From the NCBI GenBank assembly GCA_028701815.1, contig JAQVPY010000013.1:1-21443 (forward strand): a stretch of 21,443 nucleotides of DNA, given 5' to 3'. Positions 17,479 to 21,443 of this stretch are shown here, piece by piece. The notes under the pieces are model-generated. The model had not been told where the DNA came from. It was given only the letters and a program-made list of their open reading frames with translations, and made no database searches. The translations under genes were made by a program, and so were the position numbers. Position 1 is the stretch's first letter, and each line of letters begins with the position of its first letter. Source of the DNA: Bacteroidales bacterium (GTDB taxonomy: Bacteria; Bacteroidota; Bacteroidia; Bacteroidales; BM520).

Positions 17479-17510
17479 CAAAGATAGTGAAATTAATTAA
17501 CATTTAACAA
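17479..17510 (-). promoter_or_regulatory. Promoter of the C25 protease gene (TATCTTTG -7, TTG -33)
   Basis: The minus strand has TATCTTTG at 17486-17479, a match to TAnnTTTG, with TTG at 17510-17508 about 21 bp upstream as a candidate -33 box. Transcription would start near 17472, giving a leader of about 20 nt before ATG 17450. Confidence 0.6.
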
Positions 17511-17526
17511 TTAAGAATTAACAATT
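17504..17526. repeat. Short direct repeat TTAACAATT in the divergent promoter region
   Basis: TTAACAATT occurs at 17504-17512 and again at 17518-17526, a 14-bp period. The first copy covers the candidate -33 box of the C25 gene. It may be a regulator-binding pair or only AT-rich background. Confidence 0.4.
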
Positions 17527-17583
17527 GGTGGAGAGAGAGTAAAATGGGTCAGTATATTTTTTTCCGAATTAGCAAAAATGTTA

Positions 17584-17591
17584 TATCTTTG
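17584..17591 (+). promoter_or_regulatory. Bacteroidota-type -7 element (TATCTTTG) upstream of the beta-barrel gene
   Basis: TATCTTTG matches TAnnTTTG and lies 30 bp before ATG 17622. A T-rich run at 17557-17563 sits at about the -33 position without a clean TTTG. It probably drives the beta-barrel gene and nadE, and it is divergent from the C25 promoter, which carries the same octamer. Confidence 0.6.
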
Positions 17592-17621
17592 TAGGTTGTA
17601 ACAAAATATAACGTCTTGCTT

Positions 17622-18356
17622 ATGCGCAAACGCGTCATTTTTATCATGGTCTTAATGACTTTACTACTTACCGGTAATGGCATTCTCAACGCACAAAACG
17701 CGGAGAACAAGCTATTTAGAGTAGGCTTTAAGGTCGCGCCAAACTATTCGTGGATAAACTATAAGACTCCCGGATACAGCTCAGGGGGCGGTGGAATCGG
17801 TTTCTCTGTGGGATTCGTCAGCGATTATTTTATTGCTGACAACATATATGTAGAGACGGGTTTTAATTTTTACAGCATAAAATTAGATTACAGTATGCCG
17901 TACAGTATGGCTCCGGACAGTGTATTATCTGAGACTACGAGTGGCACTCTCACAAGAAACGGTAAATTGCATTATTTTGAGATCCCTGCCTCCCTTAAAT
18001 ACTGTTTTATATCAAAAGGAATATTAAGCATGTATGCTCATACGGGCGTTCAGTTCGGATTTAATTACAGAGCTAAGGTCAACCAGACTTTTTCCTATAC
18101 CGATGAAACGGGTCATTCTTACGAATACGCGCAAGAGAAAGTCAAAATAGATGAAGATGTCGCAACCTTCAAATTCTCGTATTTCATCGGTGGCGACTGC
18201 GAATTCGCCATTTCTAAAGACCTGTCGGTTTTTTTGGCGTTAAATTTCAACATTGCGCTGACGAATATGCTTTCGAGTTTTAATACGTTGTATCCGGCAC
18301 AATTAAACAGAGCATACCCACGTTGTATTGAATTGTCTACCGGAATATTTTTTTAA
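17622..18356 (+). CDS. Outer-membrane beta-barrel protein (porin-like, OMP_b-brl family)
   Basis: ATG 17622 starts MRKRVIFIMVLMTLLLTGNG, a signal peptide ending in ILNAQ; an in-frame TTG at 17616 is less likely. The mature protein of about 215-220 aa has alternating hydrophobic and aromatic strands typical of a small outer-membrane barrel ('FRVGFKVAPNYSWINY', 'GIGFSVGFVSDYF', 'NIYVETGFNFYSIKLDY', 'SMYAHTGVQFGFNYRA'). It ends in phenylalanine (STGIFF), as expected for a substrate of the BAM machinery. The pattern resembles the PorT-like / outer-membrane beta-barrel families of Bacteroidota, many of which have no known function. Its identity as the T9SS component PorT is not supported well enough to name it. 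It is followed after one base by nadE. Confidence 0.82.
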   Translation: MRKRVIFIMVLMTLLLTGNGILNAQNAENKLFRVGFKVAPNYSWINYKTPGYSSGGGGIGFSVGFVSDYFIADNIYVETGFNFYSIKLDYSMPYSMAPDSVLSETTSGTLTRNGKLHYFEIPASLKYCFISKGILSMYAHTGVQFGFNYRAKVNQTFSYTDETGHSYEYAQEKVKIDEDVATFKFSYFIGGDCEFAISKDLSVFLALNFNIALTNMLSSFNTLYPAQLNRAYPRCIELSTGIFF

Positions 18357-18357
18357 G

Positions 18358-19137
18358 ATGAAAGAAATTAAAGAAAAGATTGTTAACGCCCTCCGCGATT
18401 TTTTTAATAAGGCTGGGTTTACAAAAGCTGTATTGGGCTTATCAGGCGGAATGGACTCCGCTCTAGTTTTTGCGTTAGGAGTGGAAGTTCTCGGCAAGGA
18501 AAATGTTTTACCTGTTCTACTCCCTTCCATATATTCGACTTCACACTCTGTAAGTGATTCTCTTGAGATGATAGCGAACCTTGGAACGGACCATACAGTC
18601 ATCCCTATTAAAGATGTTTATGACGCCTCTCTAAGAACTCTCGCCCCGATATTTGGCGACGCTCCCTTCGATGTAACCGAAGAAAACCTTCAGGCAAGGA
18701 TTCGCGGGATGCTTTTGATGGCTATCTCCAACAAACAACGTCGTCTTCTATTGAACACCTCTAATAAAAGTGAGCTGTGCGCAGGATACGGAACCCTTTA
18801 TGGCGACCTTTGTGGCAGCATCTCCGTGATTGGCGACCTGTATAAAACAGAGGTCTATGAACTCGCAAAATACATCAATAGTGAAAAACATGTTATCCCC
18901 GATAACATCATTAATAAGCCACCTTCGGCAGAGTTGCACTTCGGACAAAAAGATTCTGACGCCCTACCCGATTATCCTATTCTCGATCCGATTTTGAGAG
19001 CTTACGTTGATGAGAAAAAAGACTTGAATGCCATTATAGACATGGGCTTCGACAAAAAAACCGTGGGAAGAGTAATACAACTTGTTAACTCGGCTAAATT
19101 TAAAGCCTCCCAATTACCACCTAAGATTATTATTTAA
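18358..19137 (+). CDS. nadE: NAD synthetase (ammonia-dependent type)
   Basis: Last step of NAD synthesis: deamido-NAD + ATP + ammonia to NAD. ATG 18358 gives 259 aa. The frame is open from 18328, but those codons lie inside the upstream gene. The N-type ATP pyrophosphatase P-loop is SGGMDSA (29-35). 'NLQARIRGMLLMAISN' (111-125) and 'NTSNKSELCAGYGTLYGD' (133-150) bind deamido-NAD and ATP, and the C-terminus is 'FKASQLPP'. There is no N-terminal glutaminase (nitrilase-like) domain, so the enzyme uses free ammonia or an unidentified partner. Only one base separates it from the beta-barrel gene, suggesting translational coupling, although the two functions have no known link. Confidence 0.95.
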   Translation: MKEIKEKIVNALRDFFNKAGFTKAVLGLSGGMDSALVFALGVEVLGKENVLPVLLPSIYSTSHSVSDSLEMIANLGTDHTVIPIKDVYDASLRTLAPIFGDAPFDVTEENLQARIRGMLLMAISNKQRRLLLNTSNKSELCAGYGTLYGDLCGSISVIGDLYKTEVYELAKYINSEKHVIPDNIINKPPSAELHFGQKDSDALPDYPILDPILRAYVDEKKDLNAIIDMGFDKKTVGRVIQLVNSAKFKASQLPPKIII

Positions 19138-19168
19138 AACGATATTTGAAAGATTTATTATATTATAT

Positions 19169-21443
19169 ATGAAAAAATTATTTATGTTGACTGTGGTATT
19201 ATTGACCACTATGACTGTGAGCAGAGTAATTGCTCAAAATGTATCCGATTATTTCGATTTCAATAAACGCAGCGAAGTTTATTTCAGCTTCGCAATCAAT
19301 AACAAAGAAGACTTACAAGCTCTTGCTCAAACCATTTCCATCGACAAATATGAAAACGGCATCGCTACCGCTTACGCAAATAAAAGAGAATTTAAGGCAT
19401 TCTTGACCTTCGGCTATGAACCTACTATTCTGACTGCTCCGTCAATGAAACAAAGTTCCGACGAACTGACTATGTATACATTGGAAGACTTTAATTCCAA
19501 AGCTCCTTACGAATGGGATTCATACCCCACTTATGATGCCTACGTTGCTATGATGAATCAATTTGAGACGGATTACCCTGCATTGTGCGAGACAATCAAT
19601 TTCGGAACGACAGTAGATGGAAGACAACTTCTCATCTGTAAAGTCACAAGTGGAGAAAACCCAACGAAAAAAGCCAAGGGCTTATATACGGCCACTATTC
19701 ACGGAGATGAGACCACCGGTTATGTTCTGATGCTCAGACTTATCAACTATTTACTTTCCAACTATGGTACTAACCCGCGTATAACCAATATGCTTGATAA
19801 TATGGAAATATGGATTAACCCGCTTGCAAACCCCGACGGAACATTTCATGCAGGCAACAACTCCGTTTCCGGCTCCCAACGATATAATGCCAATAATGTA
19901 GATTTAAACAGAAACTACAAGGATAACGTCTATGGCGATCACCCCGACGGCGAAGCCTGGCAACCTGAGACTTTAGCTTTCTTCGATATGGAAGAAGAAA
20001 ACAGGTTTACCTTAAGTGCAAATCTCCATGGCGGCGAAGAAGTATGTAACTATCCGTGGGACAACACCTATACACTTCATGCCGACAACGACTGGTGGTA
20101 TTACGTATGCCGCGCTTATGCCGACACCGTCCACGTATATAACTCCAATTATATGACCGCCCTCAACAACGGTATAACCAACGGAGCTCAATGGTATATG
20201 GTTTCCGGTGGAAGACAGGATAACGCCAACTATTATTATAACACCAAGGAATTCTGTCTCGAAATTAGCGACACAAAGACTCTGCCTGCATCTCAACTTC
20301 CGAATCACTGGAATTGGAACTACCGATCATTCTTAAATTATCTTGAAGAAGCATTATACGGCATCCATGGCACATGTACCGATGGAGCCACCGGCGAATA
20401 TGTCGCCTGTGAAGTATTTATAGAAGGTCATGATTTCACCAACTCTCACGTATACAGCAACCCTGCCACCGGATATTATGTCAGACCTATTAAAGCCGGC
20501 ACCTATACAATTACCTATACGGCTCAGGGATACGACCCCGAAGTAAGAACAGTCACCGTAGCAGATGGCGCACAGGTCGTTCAAGATGTTGTGTTCAACT
20601 ACACGGGTATGACGATAGGATTCTCTGCAAATAACACAGAAGTTAACGTCGGCGGTCAGGTAACTTTCACCGACGAGTCCTTTTCCCAGAATCCGATTAC
20701 ATCATACGAATGGTACTTCGACGGAGGCACTCCTTCAACAAGTAATGTGGCTAACCCGACCGTAACCTACAGCACTGAAGGCGCTTTCGATGTAACAATG
20801 GTAATCAGTGACGGCACCGAAACCAAGACTTTAACAAAAGAAGATTATATCACCGTTACCAATCAACTCCTCATGCAACAGGGGACAACTACTGCATGCA
20901 GCGGAACATTCTACGATACGGGCGGTCCCAATGGAGCATACTCCAACAATGAAGACCTGACTCTGACAATTTACCCCGCGACAAATGATGCAAAGGTCAA
21001 GATGACTTTTACCGAATTCGACGTTGAAACAAACAGCGGATGCACCTACGATTACCTGCAGGTTTTCGACGGACCGAGCACCTCTTCTACCCTTTTAGGA
21101 AGATTCTGCGGAACCACCAATCCAGGACCGTTTACCTCTACATCGTCCGATGGCGCATTGACATTTAAATTTCATTCCGACTATTCTTCTACCGGATCCG
21201 GATGGAAAGCCACTATGGAATGCGAGGGCGGCACGACACCAACTCCGCCGATTGCTAATTTCACAGGAACCCCCACAAGTATCCTTACCGGAGAGACAGT
21301 CAGCTTCAGCGACCTCTCGGAAAACGAACCGACAAGTTGGGCATGGACTTTTGAAGGCGGCACTCCGTCTACAAGTACAGCACAAAACCCTGTGGTAACT
21401 TACAATACAAGCGGCTCTTTCGATGTTACCCTCGTAGCTACTA
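19169..21443 (+). CDS. M14 family zinc carboxypeptidase with CRD, PKD and CUB modules, partial (C-terminus beyond window)
   Basis: The frame is open from ATG 19169 to the right edge (758 complete codons). Signal peptide MKKLFMLTVVLLTTMTVSRV-IAQ. After a prodomain-like region (about 24-115), the M14 domain (about 120-390) has zinc ligands H178 and E181 (HGDE) and H287 (LHGG), plus NPDG and DLNRNY for substrate binding. The catalytic glutamate is E365 (LEISDT). Then come a carboxypeptidase-regulatory-like fold (about 396-475), a PKD domain (about 482-570) and a CUB domain (about 575-685) with cysteines in ACSGTF, GCTYDY, RFCGTT and MEC. A second PKD starts at about 690 and is cut. The layout resembles CPG70 of Porphyromonas, which trims C-terminal Lys/Arg after gingipain cleavage. 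A T9SS sorting domain is expected past the edge but not seen. Substrate preference is inferred only. Confidence 0.92.
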   Translation, partial: MKKLFMLTVVLLTTMTVSRVIAQNVSDYFDFNKRSEVYFSFAINNKEDLQALAQTISIDKYENGIATAYANKREFKAFLTFGYEPTILTAPSMKQSSDELTMYTLEDFNSKAPYEWDSYPTYDAYVAMMNQFETDYPALCETINFGTTVDGRQLLICKVTSGENPTKKAKGLYTATIHGDETTGYVLMLRLINYLLSNYGTNPRITNMLDNMEIWINPLANPDGTFHAGNNSVSGSQRYNANNVDLNRNYKDNVYGDHPDGEAWQPETLAFFDMEEENRFTLSANLHGGEEVCNYPWDNTYTLHADNDWWYYVCRAYADTVHVYNSNYMTALNNGITNGAQWYMVSGGRQDNANYYYNTKEFCLEISDTKTLPASQLPNHWNWNYRSFLNYLEEALYGIHGTCTDGATGEYVACEVFIEGHDFTNSHVYSNPATGYYVRPIKAGTYTITYTAQGYDPEVRTVTVADGAQVVQDVVFNYTGMTIGFSANNTEVNVGGQVTFTDESFSQNPITSYEWYFDGGTPSTSNVANPTVTYSTEGAFDVTMVISDGTETKTLTKEDYITVTNQLLMQQGTTTACSGTFYDTGGPNGAYSNNEDLTLTIYPATNDAKVKMTFTEFDVETNSGCTYDYLQVFDGPSTSSTLLGRFCGTTNPGPFTSTSSDGALTFKFHSDYSSTGSGWKATMECEGGTTPTPPIANFTGTPTSILTGETVSFSDLSENEPTSWAWTFEGGTPSTSTAQNPVVTYNTSGSFDVTLVAT

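Noticed and set aside
17622..18356. Naming the beta-barrel gene porT
   Set aside because: Small Bacteroidota barrels share the same general pattern; nothing specific to PorT could be recognised.
20012..20584. Minus-strand frames inside the M14 carboxypeptidase gene
   Set aside because: The plus strand is continuously open with catalytic motifs and modular domains, so these are shadows.

Overview
The window looks like chromosome from a member of the Bacteroidota, most likely an uncultured Bacteroidales. The evidence is: several type IX secretion (T9SS) C-terminal sorting domains of the 'PNPxND...IYNxxGQ' type; a PorE-like TPR/beta-propeller/CRD/OmpA protein; signal peptides ending in '-AQ'; TAnnTTTG -7 promoter elements; and an absence of clear Shine-Dalgarno sites. 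No rRNA, tRNA, CRISPR array or phage genes were seen. No stretch over 300 bases lacks a gene.

Layout. (1) The left edge (1-140, minus) holds the first 46 codons of a transposase-like helix-turn-helix protein, probably from an IS3-type element. Its outer end lies just upstream of the next gene. (2) 192-1580 (+) is an exported thioredoxin-fold protein with a T9SS sorting domain. It is followed by a terminator and then lon (+). (3) Lon overlaps by 11 bp the 3' end of a long minus-strand block. In transcription order this block is a bifunctional nuclease (BFN/DUF151 + UVR), a concentrative nucleoside transporter, thyA, ffh, folD and a porE-like gene. Gaps are 15 to 48 bp, so it may be one operon. 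As sequenced, folD has a one-base deletion that removes its last ~21 residues. (4) Divergent from BFN is a C10 (streptopain-like) cysteine protease (+). It converges on a C25 (gingipain-like) cysteine protease (-), and the two share a bidirectional terminator. (5) Divergent from the C25 gene is a short operon of an outer-membrane beta-barrel protein and nadE (+). A large M14 zinc carboxypeptidase with PKD and CUB modules follows and runs off the right edge.

How the genes fit together. thyA, folD and the nucleoside transporter serve folate one-carbon and thymidylate/nucleoside supply. ffh, porE-like and the beta-barrel belong to protein targeting and the cell envelope. The thioredoxin-like, C10, C25 and M14 proteins are probable exported cargo. 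Three show a T9SS sorting domain; the M14 protein is cut before its C-terminus. Together they resemble the secreted proteolytic set of asaccharolytic, peptide-using Bacteroidales such as Porphyromonas, but the species cannot be named from this sequence alone.
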